Shown here in pieces: positions 25,119-36,685 of a DNA stretch of 64,000 nucleotides. Positions within the stretch are counted from its first letter, which is position 1, and every line of letters begins with the position of its first letter. Origin of the DNA: Streptococcus sp. Marseille-Q6470 (GTDB lineage: Bacteria > Bacillota > Bacilli > Lactobacillales > Streptococcaceae); NCBI RefSeq assembly GCF_946902905.1, contig NZ_OX336385.1, positions 372,001 through 436,000 of the forward strand. The letters are read 5' to 3'. The translations under genes were made by a program, and so were the position numbers. The notes under the pieces are model-generated. The model did not search any database and was not told the origin of the DNA. It worked only from the letters and a program-made list of their open reading frames with translations.

Positions 25119-26336
25119 TTATTTTAAATCTAATTTTCTAACCTCAGTTATCATTTGGCAAACTATAGCAATGCCAATAATTAAAATACCTGATAGTAAA
25201 AACCAATGATTTACACCGATTTTATCAGCAAAGAATCCAGAAAGAATTAACCCAATTGGCATAGCAAGTGACATGATACTTCCGATCAAAGAAAATACAC
25301 GTCCTAAATATTCAGGCTTAATTTTCTCCTGAAAAAGAGCTGTTTGCACACCGCTATAAAATGGCACCGAAAGCCCCATTATTGCACAGCAAACTACGAA
25401 TATTACAAATCCATTTGGAGGAAGTATTCCCGAAACGGCTAAACTGGTCCCCATTATAAAAAATGAACTTGTTATTAGTAATACATGCTTTTCGAAGCCC
25501 CCTAATCTTCCTAATAATAAGCCTCCTGCTAGCATCCCAAATGCAAAGGAAATTTCCGTAATAGAAATATGCACAGGCGTTCCATTAAAGTGTTCCATGC
25601 TTATTAAAGGAAATAGTGCATTGATTGGCATATAAACAAAAGTATATAGTGTTCCTAAGAGTAATAAGGCAAACAATCCTTTGTTTTGTCTCAGAACCAC
25701 AACTCCTTCTTTCATCTCCCTTATGAAATTTGGTTCTAAACTTTGCACTTGATTACCCAGCTTAGGTATACGTACAATTGCTACCGTAATAGATGCAATC
25801 ACAGCACCCAATACGTCGATGGCAATAATAGCATTTAAATCCCAAACGGAGTATAAGAGTGCTGCAACTGCCGGACTAACAATATAGCTTATAGACTGCA
25901 AAGACTGACTATAGCCTGCGCATTTCGTTAGCTGTTCTTCTGGTACTAAAAGTGGTGTAACCGCATTGAGTGCTGGGGTATGAAAAGCTGTTCCAATGCT
26001 ACGGATAAACAATACTATCATAATCATCCAGACAGGTAGCTCCATACAGAATGCAACAATAGCAAGCACTGCACCAGCTGCTGCGATAATTAAATCGGCA
26101 CCAATCATTATCTTCTTCCTATCATGACGATCCACTAGCACACCAATGGCAGGTCCCAAAATCGCATAGGGTAAAAAACCTACTAATGAAGCCATAGACA
26201 AGACCATCGCAGATCCTGTTTTTTCTGTAAGGTAAAAAATAATCGCCATTTGCAGGATGGCACTAGTGATTAATGATACTGCTTGCCCTGCCCATATTGC
26301 ATAAAATTTTCGTTTCCAATTGTTGTATTTTTCCAT
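25119..26336 (-). CDS. mef(A): Mef macrolide efflux MFS transporter
   Basis: 405 residues, 12 predicted transmembrane segments, beginning MEKYNNWKRKFYAIWAGQAV. The MFS loop motif VDRHDRKKIMIGADL is present after segment 2. It is a proton-driven exporter of 14- and 15-membered macrolides. Residues such as KRKFYAIW and GRLGGFEKH fit the mef(A) subclass rather than mef(E), judged from memory. It is co-transcribed with msrD; a ~290-nt attenuated leader precedes it. Confidence 0.96.
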   Translation of the reverse strand: MEKYNNWKRKFYAIWAGQAVSLITSAILQMAIIFYLTEKTGSAMVLSMASLVGFLPYAILGPAIGVLVDRHDRKKIMIGADLIIAAAGAVLAIVAFCMELPVWMIMIVLFIRSIGTAFHTPALNAVTPLLVPEEQLTKCAGYSQSLQSISYIVSPAVAALLYSVWDLNAIIAIDVLGAVIASITVAIVRIPKLGNQVQSLEPNFIREMKEGVVVLRQNKGLFALLLLGTLYTFVYMPINALFPLISMEHFNGTPVHISITEISFAFGMLAGGLLLGRLGGFEKHVLLITSSFFIMGTSLAVSGILPPNGFVIFVVCCAIMGLSVPFYSGVQTALFQEKIKPEYLGRVFSLIGSIMSLAMPIGLILSGFFADKIGVNHWFLLSGILIIGIAIVCQMITEVRKLDLK

Positions 26337-26394
26337 TTATATTATCTCCTGCATATTATTTTGCTTGAATTTCTATTTTGAATAGCATTCTAGG

Positions 26395-26443
26395 CAATAA
26401 AAAATGCAGGCCAAACCCCACAATGTGGCTTTTGGTCTGCATA
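26395..26443 (-). terminator. Attenuator terminator in the mef leader
   Basis: A long hairpin (ATGCAGACCAAAAGCCACA pairing with TGTGGGGTTTGGCCTGCAT) followed by six T lies between the leader peptide and mef. In the known mechanism, macrolide-stalled ribosomes on the leader peptide prevent this terminator from forming. Confidence 0.9.
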
Positions 26444-26603
26444 CATACAATTTGGAAACATTCATATTAAAGACATAGTTAAATAAAGGTATAGTTAAAT
26501 AACCAATATCCTCACCGTAACTAATGAATGCTCAATATCGTATAAATAAGCACAACAAAAAAGCCTATCATCGGGTATAGATTCTGCTTTTTTTATTGCC
26601 AGC

Positions 26604-26630
26604 TTATCTTAAACGCATTGAGGCTGTCAT
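26604..26630 (-). promoter_or_regulatory. mef leader peptide ORF (MTASMRLR)
   Basis: ATG-ACA-GCC-TCA-ATG-CGT-TTA-AGA-TAA with AGGAGG upstream. MTASMRLR is the described macrolide-sensing leader peptide of the mef/mel operon, so inducible regulation is kept here. Confidence 0.93.
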
Positions 26631-26670
26631 AGTTTCGGTTCCTCCTACATCTTTGTTTATATCAATTTAT

Positions 26671-26699
26671 AGTATAACACAACAAGATGATATGTTCAA
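26671..26699 (-). promoter_or_regulatory. Promoter of the mef-msrD operon
   Basis: Minus-strand TTGAAC (26694-26699) and TATACT (26671-26676) with 17-bp spacing, 41 bp upstream of the leader peptide start. Confidence 0.85.
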
Positions 26700-26721
26700 T
26701 ATAAAAGTTATGGAATGAGAC

Positions 26722-26949
26722 TCATACTTCCAATTCGATGCCAGATTTAAAGGATATGACGAAGTTTTCTTCATAGACTGTAACGCTCTGGATTATCTTC
26801 CTTAGTAGCAAGCGATTAGCTTTCACAAAATCTTCTGTTTGTAGTTTTAAAAATTCATCAGGATTTTCTAACTCAACCTCAAAATATTTCATTTTACATT
26901 CCCTCATTTCATTTATTGATAAATTGAGTTTGCAAAAAAGAGTGGACAA
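26722..26949 (-). pseudogene. Small ORF, probable recombinase C-terminal remnant
   Basis: 75 residues at most; a start at MKYFEVELENPDEFLKL (26892) has GAGGG upstream. The end ANRLLLRKIIQSVTVYEENF resembles the closing segment of large serine recombinases of Gram-positive transposons. No catalytic domain is present, so this is taken as the tail of a lost recombinase at the edge of the resistance element. It could also be a small real gene. Confidence 0.5.
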
Positions 26950-27084
26950 TTTTTGTCTACTCTTAACCTTTAAAATAGTTTTTTTTAATCGATTTGAAGT
27001 TGCCTAAATTATTACTTATTCGGTAAAATGAAGTATTGCTTTCAACAGATTTCCTTCAACTACACTTCACTTGATTCAAACAAG

Positions 27085-27225
27085 GTGGGTACATTTCTAT
27101 TCCCACAAACTCCTTGTCAATGGAAACAAACACGTACCCACAGGGTAAATGGAAATAGAAACTGATAATTTCTAGCTATCACTTCTACTCATTCCAAAAA
27201 TTTTCTCACTCTGATACTTACCCAC
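27085..27225. repeat. Inverted GTGGGTAC-type repeats at the element end
   Basis: GTGGGTAC (27085-27092) and GTACCCAC (27134-27141) are perfect inverted copies; TACCCAC recurs at 27219-27225. Such spaced short repeats near an insertion boundary resemble integrase arm-binding sites. The rest of the 450-bp gap (26950-27406) holds a weak hairpin at 26938-26966 and the terminator and structured tail of rlmCD. Confidence 0.4.
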
Positions 27226-27235
27226 CATAAAGCAA

Positions 27236-27257
27236 AAAGCCTTGCAATCAAGGCTTT
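27236..27257 (-). terminator. Terminator downstream of rlmCD
   Basis: AAAGCCTTG-attg-CAAGGCTTT followed by TT on the minus strand. Its sequence and flank are shared with the terminator at 20504-20527 on the other side of the element. Confidence 0.75.
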
Positions 27258-27291
27258 CATTATCCCTTTCGTTCAAAGGTTTCTAAGCTTT

Positions 27292-28774
<1,483 letters not shown>

Positions 28775-28785
28775 CTATGAGCCGA

Positions 28786-28817
28786 CAAAAAAAGACGGCA
28801 ACAATCCTGTTACCATC
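28786..28817 (-). terminator. Intrinsic terminator of the glyA-pvaA region
   Basis: GATGGTAACA pairs with TGTTGCCGTC (with G-U pairs) and is followed by seven T on the minus strand, just after the DUF1002 gene. Confidence 0.85.
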
Positions 28818-28836
28818 TATTATACCATGAATTGAC

Positions 28837-29811
28837 CTAAGCACCAAAACTCTTGAAGAAATCAAGGATAGCTTGCCAAATTGAGCTCAGGATATTTCCA
28901 CCGTCTTGAATAGCTTTATTGGCATCAAAGTTTAGGTCGATATTACTGAAACTATCACCTGCTTGCGCAACAATACTTTGTTTCAAATCTTTTAGCGTCT
29001 TTGTAAAGTCTTCGTTATTAAGAATGTCGCTCTTTGAAAGATTGAAGGCAAAGTTGATGATGACATTAACTTGATTACCTGTAACAACTTGATCCAGTTT
29101 GTAGTTCTTCAAGGTATCTTCAACAATCTTACGAACATCGTCCTCAGTAAGTTCGCCTTTAGACTCTTTGGCTTTAGCAATTGCAGCCTTAATATCAGCA
29201 AGGGCTACATTAAGTTTATTAGCATCATAGCCAGATTTGTCCTTGTTTTCATCATTGATGTCCGACAAGGCTTTTAACTCTTCCTGTGCCAAGTTTTTAT
29301 TTTCTTGTGGAAGTTGGACACCGTTGGACTCAAGGGAATAGTAAATACCTGCCAGGGCACTTTCGCCTGTTACAGGGATTGGTGCAGCAACGGTAATACG
29401 CGCATGCTCTACACCCAAGGTAACAGCCGCATTACGGTACATATCTTGCGTCACTTTCGTGATATTTTCAGGTGTTTCAATCTTCACCTCAAGTGGAGAT
29501 TTTTCTCCTAATTTTTGGATTTTTGCTGAAGAATAAAGTTGAAGACTCGAATCATTAGCTACATTCATAATCTTTGAGTAGACATCTGGTGTCATGGTCT
29601 TCAAATCTTTAGTATCTTTTGAGGCATCATAGCCAAGTTTTTTCAGTGTTTGATTTTTTTGATCTTCCGTTAGTGAAGAACCCAAGACGTACTCAGGTTG
29701 AACATAGGTTTCATCAATTACTTTTTGAACATCAGTTGCTGCTTGAACGTTTTGCAGTGTTGCAACTGCTAAAAGAACTGCACCGCTAGTTAGAAAGAAT
29801 TTCTTTCGCAT
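28837..29811 (-). CDS. Secreted DUF1002 family protein
   Basis: 324 residues with a Sec signal peptide (MRKKFFLTSGAVLLAVATL, probable cleavage after NVQA). The mature part fits DUF1002: a segment near residue 140 (ARITVAAPIPVTGESALAG) and helical regions full of Lys and Asp. Found in many streptococci and other Firmicutes; function unknown. It follows pvaA in the same order as in pneumococci. Confidence 0.88.
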   Translation of the reverse strand: MRKKFFLTSGAVLLAVATLQNVQAATDVQKVIDETYVQPEYVLGSSLTEDQKNQTLKKLGYDASKDTKDLKTMTPDVYSKIMNVANDSSLQLYSSAKIQKLGEKSPLEVKIETPENITKVTQDMYRNAAVTLGVEHARITVAAPIPVTGESALAGIYYSLESNGVQLPQENKNLAQEELKALSDINDENKDKSGYDANKLNVALADIKAAIAKAKESKGELTEDDVRKIVEDTLKNYKLDQVVTGNQVNVIINFAFNLSKSDILNNEDFTKTLKDLKQSIVAQAGDSFSNIDLNFDANKAIQDGGNILSSIWQAILDFFKSFGA

Positions 29812-29892
29812 GAGACGTTCCTCCTTTTCTACTCTAGCATATTAAAGTATCCTTAAAGAAAACTTATAAAAGCACCTAGAAATTCTAGATGC

Positions 29893-30495
29893 TTAAAATA
29901 GATTAAAAATTTTCATAATATAGAGATTTAGCTGAACCTGTCTAGAGTAATAATAGTTTCCCCCATCTACATAAAGTTCTCCACCTTGAAAAATAGAAAT
30001 GGGATTAATGTAGCGATAGGTTTTCCCTGTTGTATTTCCTAATATAGGCGCAACTGTATCTCTGGAATATTGCTTAGCTAGGACAAGAGTATTCTTTTTC
30101 CCATTCTGGGCGATAAAATCGATATAAGCAGGTCCAAAGTTATAAGCTTGAATGGCTGTCCAGACATCCACTCCTTTTTCTTGAGCTAGATAGAGATTTT
30201 CTGTCAAGGTTTGAACCCCTTGCCGAATACTACTTGCATTATCGTTTATGGTATCAGTAGAGCCACTAGCAGATTCACTTGACTGCATCACGTCTCCTTC
30301 TTTACCCTTAGTTTCTGTATAAATCATGGCGAGCACAAGCTCTTCGTTTGCTGGGGTATCTCTTTCATTTAAGATTTCGCGAACCATGGGTTGGTAGGTC
30401 ATGACTTGTTTAACATCCTGACGAATGAGATAAGCTTTATATCCAACGAAAAGGAAGATTGCTAGCACTAGCACTCTTCGTATAAATTTAAACAT
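29893..30495 (-). CDS. pvaA: Lysozyme-like membrane protein PvaA/Pmp23
   Basis: 200 residues: N-terminal transmembrane anchor ([17 protein letters not shown]), then a lysozyme/lytic-transglycosylase-like domain. The domain has the catalytic-type Glu in [20 protein letters not shown] and the structural segment [14 protein letters not shown]. Known in pneumococci as Pmp23 or pneumococcal vaccine antigen A, with a role in wall integrity and division. It overlaps the preceding ndpA gene by one base. A hairpin terminator (29869-29895) covers its end. Confidence 0.9.
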   Translation of the reverse strand: MFKFIRRVLVLAIFLFVGYKAYLIRQDVKQVMTYQPMVREILNERDTPANEELVLAMIYTETKGKEGDVMQSSESASGSTDTINDNASSIRQGVQTLTENLYLAQEKGVDVWTAIQAYNFGPAYIDFIAQNGKKNTLVLAKQYSRDTVAPILGNTTGKTYRYINPISIFQGGELYVDGGNYYYSRQVQLNLYIMKIFNLF

Positions 30496-31469
30496 TATTT
30501 ATTTTGAATATCCTCGATGTTTTTGATTAAGATAGAATAGGTTCCATTATCATTTTGAATGAACTCAACTGATTCTGCATCTTGATAGACATTGTTTGGT
30601 ACGATGAGTTCAATCCCGTTTGACAAGGAAAGTTTCTGATTCTCAAATCTCTTTAATTGACGACTGGCATCAATCTCATCAAACTGAACTGGCTCAGGTA
30701 CTGCTTGTTTCACTTGGTCAACAAAGCTTAAACGAGCCGTCAGATTGTTATCAAAAAGGTCATTGGCTAATTTTTCTGGAGAGAGCTCATTATTCTCTTC
30801 AAGATGATTGTAAATTGCCGATTTTACCTTTGATTGAAATTGAAAATCATCTGTGTTGAAGGTTTCGGCAATTTTTTGAGCCGTTTTTTCTAGTTCCTTA
30901 ATAGATTTCTTAGGTGAAATCTTTGGTTGTTCTTGAATAAGATTCTCAGAAAAATAGTTCAAAAAAGCTCCATTGTACTTGATGCGTTTTTCAATCAAGT
31001 GATACTTGCGACTTTGAAGATTAACCACAAGGGCTTCATCTGCTCCAGTTCCAAATCCAGGTAAGTTATTCTGAGTCAGTTTGATTGGATTGTCAACCTC
31101 ACCACCTAGGTGTGTTAAGGTTTCTCGCAATGCAATTCGCAGGAAGGCAAAGTGTTCAACTCCTTCTTTTGAAAACTGTACAAAAACCAAGTCATTAGTC
31201 TTTTGATTTTCAGATACAGAGAATTCCTCTTTCCAGAGATTAGCAATTGTAACAGATGTTTCCATTAAATCTTCTGTGATGTGATTGAAAAAAGGATTAT
31301 CCTCTTCAAAAATACCAGTTTTGGCATCATCCGAATACACACGTTCCACTTTTTTACGTAAGTATTCCTCGATTTTAGGAGTGATATTGAGAAACTTATC
31401 CGCCAAGAACAACTCTGTGTCATCAGGGCTGAACTGATGGATAATGGCTTTCTTAATATAAATATCCAT
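30495..31469 (-). CDS. Nucleoid-associated protein, NdpA/37-kDa family
   Basis: 324 residues; [20 protein letters not shown] is the standard opening of the 37-kDa nucleoid-associated protein family (E. coli YejK). No signal or membrane segment. It lies 6 bp after the glyA stop and overlaps pvaA by a base, so it is within the glyA transcript. The family associates with DNA; the precise role in streptococci is unknown. Confidence 0.88.
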   Translation of the reverse strand: MDIYIKKAIIHQFSPDDTELFLADKFLNITPKIEEYLRKKVERVYSDDAKTGIFEEDNPFFNHITEDLMETSVTIANLWKEEFSVSENQKTNDLVFVQFSKEGVEHFAFLRIALRETLTHLGGEVDNPIKLTQNNLPGFGTGADEALVVNLQSRKYHLIEKRIKYNGAFLNYFSENLIQEQPKISPKKSIKELEKTAQKIAETFNTDDFQFQSKVKSAIYNHLEENNELSPEKLANDLFDNNLTARLSFVDQVKQAVPEPVQFDEIDASRQLKRFENQKLSLSNGIELIVPNNVYQDAESVEFIQNDNGTYSILIKNIEDIQNK

Positions 31470-31475
31470 AAAATA

Positions 31476-32732
31476 TTAGTCCTCATATAATGGGAAGGCA
31501 TCTGTCAAGGATTTGACTGCACTTCTCACTTCTTCTAAGACAGTTTCGTTTTCTGCATTCTTAAGGGCTTTAATAATAAGTTCAGCAACTTGACGGCTTT
31601 CATTTTCACCAAAACCACGAGCAGTAATTGCTGCCGCTCCGATACGAATACCACTTGTCTTGAATGGTGACAACGTTTCATAAGGGATTGAGTTTTTATT
31701 AAGGGTAATATTGACCTCATCCAATAAGTTTTGGGCTACTTTTCCACTTTCCACAACCTTCGTGACATCCACTAAGAAGAGATGGTTTTCAGTACCGCCA
31801 GAGATAATACGGAAATCAGAATCTTGCAGGAATACTTCAGCCATAGCCTTGCTGTTCTTGATAACATTAGCAGCATATTCTTTAAAGGCTGGATCCAATA
31901 CTTCTTTAAAGGCTACAGCCTTAGCAGCAACAACATGCTCTAAAGGACCACCTTGGATACCCGGGAAAATAGCGGAATTGATTTTTTTAGCAAAGCCTTC
32001 ATCGTTCGTCAAAATCAATCCACCACGTGGTCCACGAAGAGTTTTGTGGGTCGTTGTCGTTGTGATATGTGCATATGGAACTGGATTTGGGTGAAGACCA
32101 GCTGCAACCAAGCCAGCAATGTGGGCCATGTCGACCATGAGTTTTGCTCCCACAGCATCCGCAATTTCACGGAATTTTGAGAAATCAATAATGTGAGAAT
32201 AGGCTGAGGCACCAGCAACGATAAGTTTTGGTTGCACTTCCTGGGCTTGTTTCAAGATGGCTTCAAAGTCCAATAGCTCTGTCTCCGGATCAACGCTATA
32301 TGAAACGAAGTTATAGGTTTGACCTGAGAAACTTACAGGAGCTCCGTGAGTCAAGTGCCCACCCGCAGCTAAATCCATCCCCATAACTGTATCACCTGGT
32401 TCAATCAAGACCATGTATGCTGCACAGTTAGCTTGACTTCCTGAGTGAGGTTGGACATTGGCAAACTTTGCTCCAAAAATCTCCTTCGCACGTTCAATAG
32501 CTAGAGTTTCGATAATATCTACTACATCAGTTCCACCGTAATAACGACGTCCTGGATAACCTTCGGCGTATTTATTAGTCAAGATAGACCCTTGAGCAGC
32601 CATAACAGCCTTAGAGACTACGTTCTCTGAAGCGATTAATTCAATATTGTTTTGTTGGCGTTCCTCTTCTTTGGCAATGGCATTCCATAGATCCGCGTCA
32701 TAGGCTTTAAAATCATCTTTGTCAAAAATCAT
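31476..32732 (-). CDS. glyA: Serine hydroxymethyltransferase
   Basis: 418 residues, the usual length. It makes glycine and 5,10-methylene-THF from serine. Evidence is the N-terminal [13 protein letters not shown], the substrate loop [13 protein letters not shown] and the PLP-lysine motif [14 protein letters not shown]. Cytosolic PLP enzyme. It overlaps the upstream acetyltransferase gene by four bases (ATGA type), showing coupling within the tdk-prfA-prmC-ywlC-GNAT-glyA cluster. Confidence 0.98.
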   Translation of the reverse strand: MIFDKDDFKAYDADLWNAIAKEEERQQNNIELIASENVVSKAVMAAQGSILTNKYAEGYPGRRYYGGTDVVDIIETLAIERAKEIFGAKFANVQPHSGSQANCAAYMVLIEPGDTVMGMDLAAGGHLTHGAPVSFSGQTYNFVSYSVDPETELLDFEAILKQAQEVQPKLIVAGASAYSHIIDFSKFREIADAVGAKLMVDMAHIAGLVAAGLHPNPVPYAHITTTTTHKTLRGPRGGLILTNDEGFAKKINSAIFPGIQGGPLEHVVAAKAVAFKEVLDPAFKEYAANVIKNSKAMAEVFLQDSDFRIISGGTENHLFLVDVTKVVESGKVAQNLLDEVNITLNKNSIPYETLSPFKTSGIRIGAAAITARGFGENESRQVAELIIKALKNAENETVLEEVRSAVKSLTDAFPLYED

Positions 32733-33175
32733 AGGTCTTCTCCTTTTATTAATTTAATGAAACGTTTCTGCATTTTATCGCAGGTATAACCAACTCTTTC
32801 ATAAAATGCATGCGCACCTGTACGATGGTCTGCAGAATTTAAGCGAATAAAGTTATAGCTACGTTTTTCTGCTTCCTGTTCTAATCCTTCAAGCAATGTT
32901 TTACCGATTCCTTTACCTTGTGTTTGAGGTAAAACAGCTAAAGCCAGGATATTAAAACCTGGTTTTGAATAAAGGGATTCATAAACCTCAGCATGAACAT
33001 AACCAAGTAAGTCATGGCTAATTGAATCCTCAAAACCAAGTAGGAAGTGATGGGAGTCTTGTGTCAACTTAGCTAGTTGACCAGCCGTTTCCTCTGGACT
33101 AAAAGCATAACCTAGCGCTTCTTTGTTAATGACACAAATTGTTTCGACATCTGTCGCTTTTAATTCACGTAGCAT
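32729..33175 (-). CDS. GNAT N-acetyltransferase
   Basis: 148 residues from [27 protein letters not shown] six bases upstream fixes this start inside the end of ywlC. The acetyl-CoA motif [20 protein letters not shown] is intact, and a [20 protein letters not shown] segment closes the fold. Its conserved place after prmC-ywlC suggests a role near translation, possibly protein acetylation, but the substrate is unknown. Confidence 0.9.
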   Translation of the reverse strand: MLRELKATDVETICVINKEALGYAFSPEETAGQLAKLTQDSHHFLLGFEDSISHDLLGYVHAEVYESLYSKPGFNILALAVLPQTQGKGIGKTLLEGLEQEAEKRSYNFIRLNSADHRTGAHAFYERVGYTCDKMQKRFIKLIKGEDL

Positions 33176-33176
33176 A

Positions 33177-33776
33177 TCATACCTCCTCAAAAGGAATTTC
33201 AGGTATCTTGGCAAGGATATCTTCTCGAGTTATCGAACCTTGGCGTAGAATCTTCACCTTGCTGCCAGATAAGTCTATAATAGTCGAATCTTGACCAGTT
33301 AAAAAAGCATCGTCTTCCAAACCTAGAACATTTTGGTTAAAATCCTGCAGAATTTCCTTATAGGTCACACCGCTATCCTGTCCTGAAATGTTAGCAGACG
33401 GGCCGATTAAGGGACCAAACTCACGAATCAATTCTAGAGTGACGGGATGACTGGGCATGCGAAATCCAATAGTCGTCAAGTCTGAATTGACCCAGTAAGG
33501 GACCTTGTCATTAGCTTCTAGGATAATGGTTAAAGGTCCTGGCAAAAAACTTTTAACAAGTTGTTGTAAACAAGGTGGCTGATTCTTGGAAAAGTTCAAG
33601 ATATCGTCTAAACTAGCAACATTGAGATTGAGAGCCTTATCTCTAGGGCGACGTTTGAGCCGATAAACATGGTCAACAGCCTTCTCATCCAAAGCTTTCG
33701 CAAAAAGGCCATAAACTGTCTCAGTTGGCAAAACTACTGCTCCACCCTTTTCCAACTCTTGCTTAATTTTCTCCAT
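33177..33776 (-). CDS. L-threonylcarbamoyladenylate synthase (Sua5/YwlC/TsaC type)
   Basis: 199 residues from MEKIKQELEKGGAVVLPTET. PTETVYGLFAKA and KRRPRDKALNLNV are the Sua5/YwlC core; GPLIGPSANISGQDSG binds ATP and threonine. It makes the TC-AMP used for t6A37 in ANN-decoding tRNAs. It lacks the extra C-terminal domain of long Sua5 proteins. The start overlaps the prmC end by 14 bp; a longer reading would run far into prmC and is not needed. Confidence 0.93.
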   Translation of the reverse strand: MEKIKQELEKGGAVVLPTETVYGLFAKALDEKAVDHVYRLKRRPRDKALNLNVASLDDILNFSKNQPPCLQQLVKSFLPGPLTIILEANDKVPYWVNSDLTTIGFRMPSHPVTLELIREFGPLIGPSANISGQDSGVTYKEILQDFNQNVLGLEDDAFLTGQDSTIIDLSGSKVKILRQGSITREDILAKIPEIPFEEV

Positions 33777-34599
33777 CATCAATGACAACCATCCTATCTT
33801 GGCCAAATTGGTCTTTGAGCGTTCGAACTCGTTTCTCAGGAAGATTTTCCATAAAGAGAGCGGGTACACTTTGACCTTGTTTGTAGCCAATTTCAAGATA
33901 AATCTTACCACCGTCATTTAGATAGTCCTTTGATTCTTCTGCGATTCTGCGATAGATCGCTAGACCTTCCTCGTCTGCAAAAAGGGCTAAATGTGGCTCT
34001 GAATGCAGAACATTCAAACCAACTTCTTCCTCATCTGCTCGAGAAATGTATGGTGGATTGGATACAATTATATCATATTTTGAAGAAATTTCGGAGAAAC
34101 AGTCAGATTTGATAAATGTGATTTCTAAATCTAAACTCTTTGCATTCTCCGTTGCTAGGTCTAATGCATCTTGTGAAATATCAGCAGCTGTGACTGACCA
34201 ATCTGCTCTATTTTTAGCTAAAGAAAGGGCAATTGCACCACTTCCTGTACCAATATCCAAGACCTTGAGATTTCCATTAGGATTTTCAGCTAGGATAAGC
34301 TCCACCAACTCTTCTGTTTCAGGTCGAGGAATCAAAACCCGCTCATCTACTTTTAACTGCATCCCAAAGAATTCAGCATGACCGATAATGTACTGGGCAG
34401 GAATATGGCTAGCTAGCTTGATGAAAATGTTCTCTACAAATTTGTAATCTTCATCAGTGACTTCTTGCTGAAGGGTAAAGATGAAGTCTGTAAAAGATAG
34501 ATTTTTCAGGCTACGATAGACAAAAGAGAGGCTTTCTGCTTCCTCTCCTTGTACTATTAACTTTTCCTCAAAATCTTTAAATAGTTGAGCTAATTTCAT
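33763..34599 (-). CDS. prmC: Release-factor glutamine methyltransferase
   Basis: 278 residues. SAM motif VLDIGTGSGAIALSLA and the glutamine-binding NPPYI motif in IIVSNPPYISRAD identify PrmC (HemK), which methylates the GGQ glutamine of RF1 and RF2. N-terminal helical domain of about 75 residues as usual. Its start overlaps the last base of prfA, the classic prfA-prmC pair. Confidence 0.97.
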   Translation of the reverse strand: MKLAQLFKDFEEKLIVQGEEAESLSFVYRSLKNLSFTDFIFTLQQEVTDEDYKFVENIFIKLASHIPAQYIIGHAEFFGMQLKVDERVLIPRPETEELVELILAENPNGNLKVLDIGTGSGAIALSLAKNRADWSVTAADISQDALDLATENAKSLDLEITFIKSDCFSEISSKYDIIVSNPPYISRADEEEVGLNVLHSEPHLALFADEEGLAIYRRIAEESKDYLNDGGKIYLEIGYKQGQSVPALFMENLPEKRVRTLKDQFGQDRMVVIDDGEN

Positions 34600-35678
34600 T
34601 ACTTGTTTAATTCTTCTAATTTTTGTGTTTGATCATAAATAACCAAGGCATCCACCACTTCGTCCAACTTACCAGCAAGGATTGTATCAAGCTTTTGCAA
34701 AGTCAAACCGATACGGTGGTCCGTGACACGGTTTTGTGGGAAGTTATAAGTACGGATACGTTCAGAACGGTCACCGGTACCGATAGTAGACTTACGCTCA
34801 GCATCTTGTTCATCTTGGGCAATCTGTGCAAAGTGGTCTGCCACACGCGCACGTATGATTTTCATAGCCTTCTCACGGTTTTTCTGCTGGGTACGTTCTT
34901 CCTGCATCTCAACCTTGATATTGGTTGGCAAGTGAACGATACGAACAGCAGTCGCAACCTTGTTGACGTTCTGTCCACCAGCACCTGATGCGTGGTAGAT
35001 GTCAACACGAAGGTCTTTTGGATCAATATCGTATTCTACTTCTTCCACTTCAGGCATGACTAGAACTGTAGCTGTCGAGGTATGAACACGGCCTTGACTT
35101 TCTGTCACAGGGACACGTTGCACACGGTGGGCACCAGACTCATACTTGAGTTTAGAGTATACAGACTGACCAGAAACCATGGCAACGACTTCTTTGAAAC
35201 CACCGACACCGTTCATAGAAGCTTCCATGACTTCAAAGCGCCAGCCTTGGGCTTCAGCATATTTTTGGTACATAGTTAGGAGGTCACCAGCGAAAAGCGC
35301 TGCTTCGTCACCTCCAGCTGCTCCACGGATTTCAAGGATGATGTTCTTGTCGTCGTTTGGATCTTTTGGAAGGAGCAAGATTTTTAGTTTTTCTTCGTAT
35401 TCTTCTTTTTCAGCCTTGGCATCCTTGAGCTCTTGCTTGGCCATTTCTTCCAAGTCCGCATCTCCACCTGATTCCTTAATCATCTCTTCAGCGTCAACAA
35501 TGTTTTGAAGGACTTGTTTGTACTCACGATAGGCTGTCACCGTATCACGGGTTGAAGCCTCTTCTTTTGAAAGCTCCATGAAACGCTTGGTATCAGACAC
35601 CACATATGGGTCACTCAGCAACTCTCCTAGTTCTTCATAACGGTCTTCCACAGCTTGTAGTTGATCATAGATGTTCAT
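34599..35678 (-). CDS. prfA: Peptide chain release factor 1
   Basis: 359 residues, normal size. The GGQ loop ([17 protein letters not shown]) and the UAG/UAA-reading region are present. Cytosolic translation termination factor. It overlaps tdk by four bases upstream and prmC by one base downstream. No programmed frameshift (that is a prfB feature). Confidence 0.98.
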   Translation of the reverse strand: MNIYDQLQAVEDRYEELGELLSDPYVVSDTKRFMELSKEEASTRDTVTAYREYKQVLQNIVDAEEMIKESGGDADLEEMAKQELKDAKAEKEEYEEKLKILLLPKDPNDDKNIILEIRGAAGGDEAALFAGDLLTMYQKYAEAQGWRFEVMEASMNGVGGFKEVVAMVSGQSVYSKLKYESGAHRVQRVPVTESQGRVHTSTATVLVMPEVEEVEYDIDPKDLRVDIYHASGAGGQNVNKVATAVRIVHLPTNIKVEMQEERTQQKNREKAMKIIRARVADHFAQIAQDEQDAERKSTIGTGDRSERIRTYNFPQNRVTDHRIGLTLQKLDTILAGKLDEVVDALVIYDQTQKLEELNK

Positions 35679-36265
35679 TTTTCTTCATTCTCCTTATTGA
35701 TTTCAGGGGCAAAATAATGTTTACGGCAAACCGAGATATAGGTTTCATTACCTCCAATCTGAATTTGTTCGCCCTCATAGGTAGGCTTTCCGTCTAAGGT
35801 TCTAAGAACCATAGTCGCCTTTTTCTTACAATACTGGCAAATGGTCTTAATCTCGTCAATTTTGTCTGCTAAAAGCAAGAGGTGTTTGGAACCTTCAAAA
35901 AGTTCATTGCGAAAGTCATTCTTCAAACCGAATGCCATGACAGGGATGTCTAACTCATCGACAACACGAGCTAGGTCGTAAACATGGTGACGCTTGAGAA
36001 ACTGGGCTTCATCGACAAGTACACAGTAAGGTTTTTCAGGTAAATCTCGGATAAATCCAAAGATATCTGTTGTTTCGTCAATAGCAATTGCTGGTCTTTT
36101 CATCCCAATGCGACTTGAAACATAGCCAACACCGTCACGTGTATCCAGAGCTGAAGTCATAATCACAACTCCTTTTCCTTGCTCCTCATAGTTATAGGCA
36201 ACCTTGAGAATCTCGATGGTTTTGCCAGAGTTCATGGTCCCATAACGATAATACAACTGTGCCAT
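35675..36265 (-). CDS. tdk: Thymidine kinase
   Basis: 196 residues. The P-loop [12 protein letters not shown], the DEAQFL motif and the zinc-site cysteines (CQYCKKK and CRKHYFAP) define the type II thymidine kinase, which phosphorylates thymidine with ATP. First gene of the minus-strand cluster through glyA; it diverges from the tautomerase gene across a 123-bp gap. Confidence 0.97.
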   Translation of the reverse strand: MAQLYYRYGTMNSGKTIEILKVAYNYEEQGKGVVIMTSALDTRDGVGYVSSRIGMKRPAIAIDETTDIFGFIRDLPEKPYCVLVDEAQFLKRHHVYDLARVVDELDIPVMAFGLKNDFRNELFEGSKHLLLLADKIDEIKTICQYCKKKATMVLRTLDGKPTYEGEQIQIGGNETYISVCRKHYFAPEINKENEEK

Positions 36266-36388
36266 GCTTCTATTTCACGTCCATTTCTAAATTTTTGCTA
36301 CATTCTAGTATACCATAATTTCTCAAAGCTTTAAATGGCAAAATGTGGTAAAATAGAAGAAATCAAATAACTAGTGGAGGACGCAATT

Positions 36389-36571
36389 ATGCCATTTGTA
36401 CGCATTGATTTATTTGAAGGACGCACTCTAGAGCAAAAGAAAGCCCTAGCTAAGGAAGTAACAGAAGCTGTTGTTCGTAACACAGGAGCACCTCAGTCAG
36501 CTGTTCACGTTATTATTAACGATATGCCTGAAGGAACTTATTTCCCACAAGGTGAAATGCGCACTAAATAA
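36389..36571 (+). CDS. 4-oxalocrotonate tautomerase family protein
   Basis: 60 residues: MPFVRIDLFEGRTLEQKKAL with the catalytic N-terminal proline after Met removal, and DMPEGTYFPQGE near the end. GGAGG lies eight bases upstream; a GTG five codons earlier is not favoured because it would remove the proline from the N-terminus. The physiological substrate in streptococci is unknown. Confidence 0.93.
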   Translation: MPFVRIDLFEGRTLEQKKALAKEVTEAVVRNTGAPQSAVHVIINDMPEGTYFPQGEMRTK

Positions 36572-36600
36572 AGCTTAAGCAATCTGCTTAGGCTTTTCTT
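36571..36600 (+). terminator. Terminator of the tautomerase gene
   Basis: AAGCTTAAGCA pairs with TGCTTAGGCTT (one G-U pair) and is followed by TTC-TTT, directly after the stop codon. Confidence 0.75.
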
Positions 36601-36685
36601 TATAAGTGGCATTCGTTGAATAAAACGCTATATTTTGATACAATTTTAAATGATATTTGTATATAAATTGTAAAAAGGAAATGAA

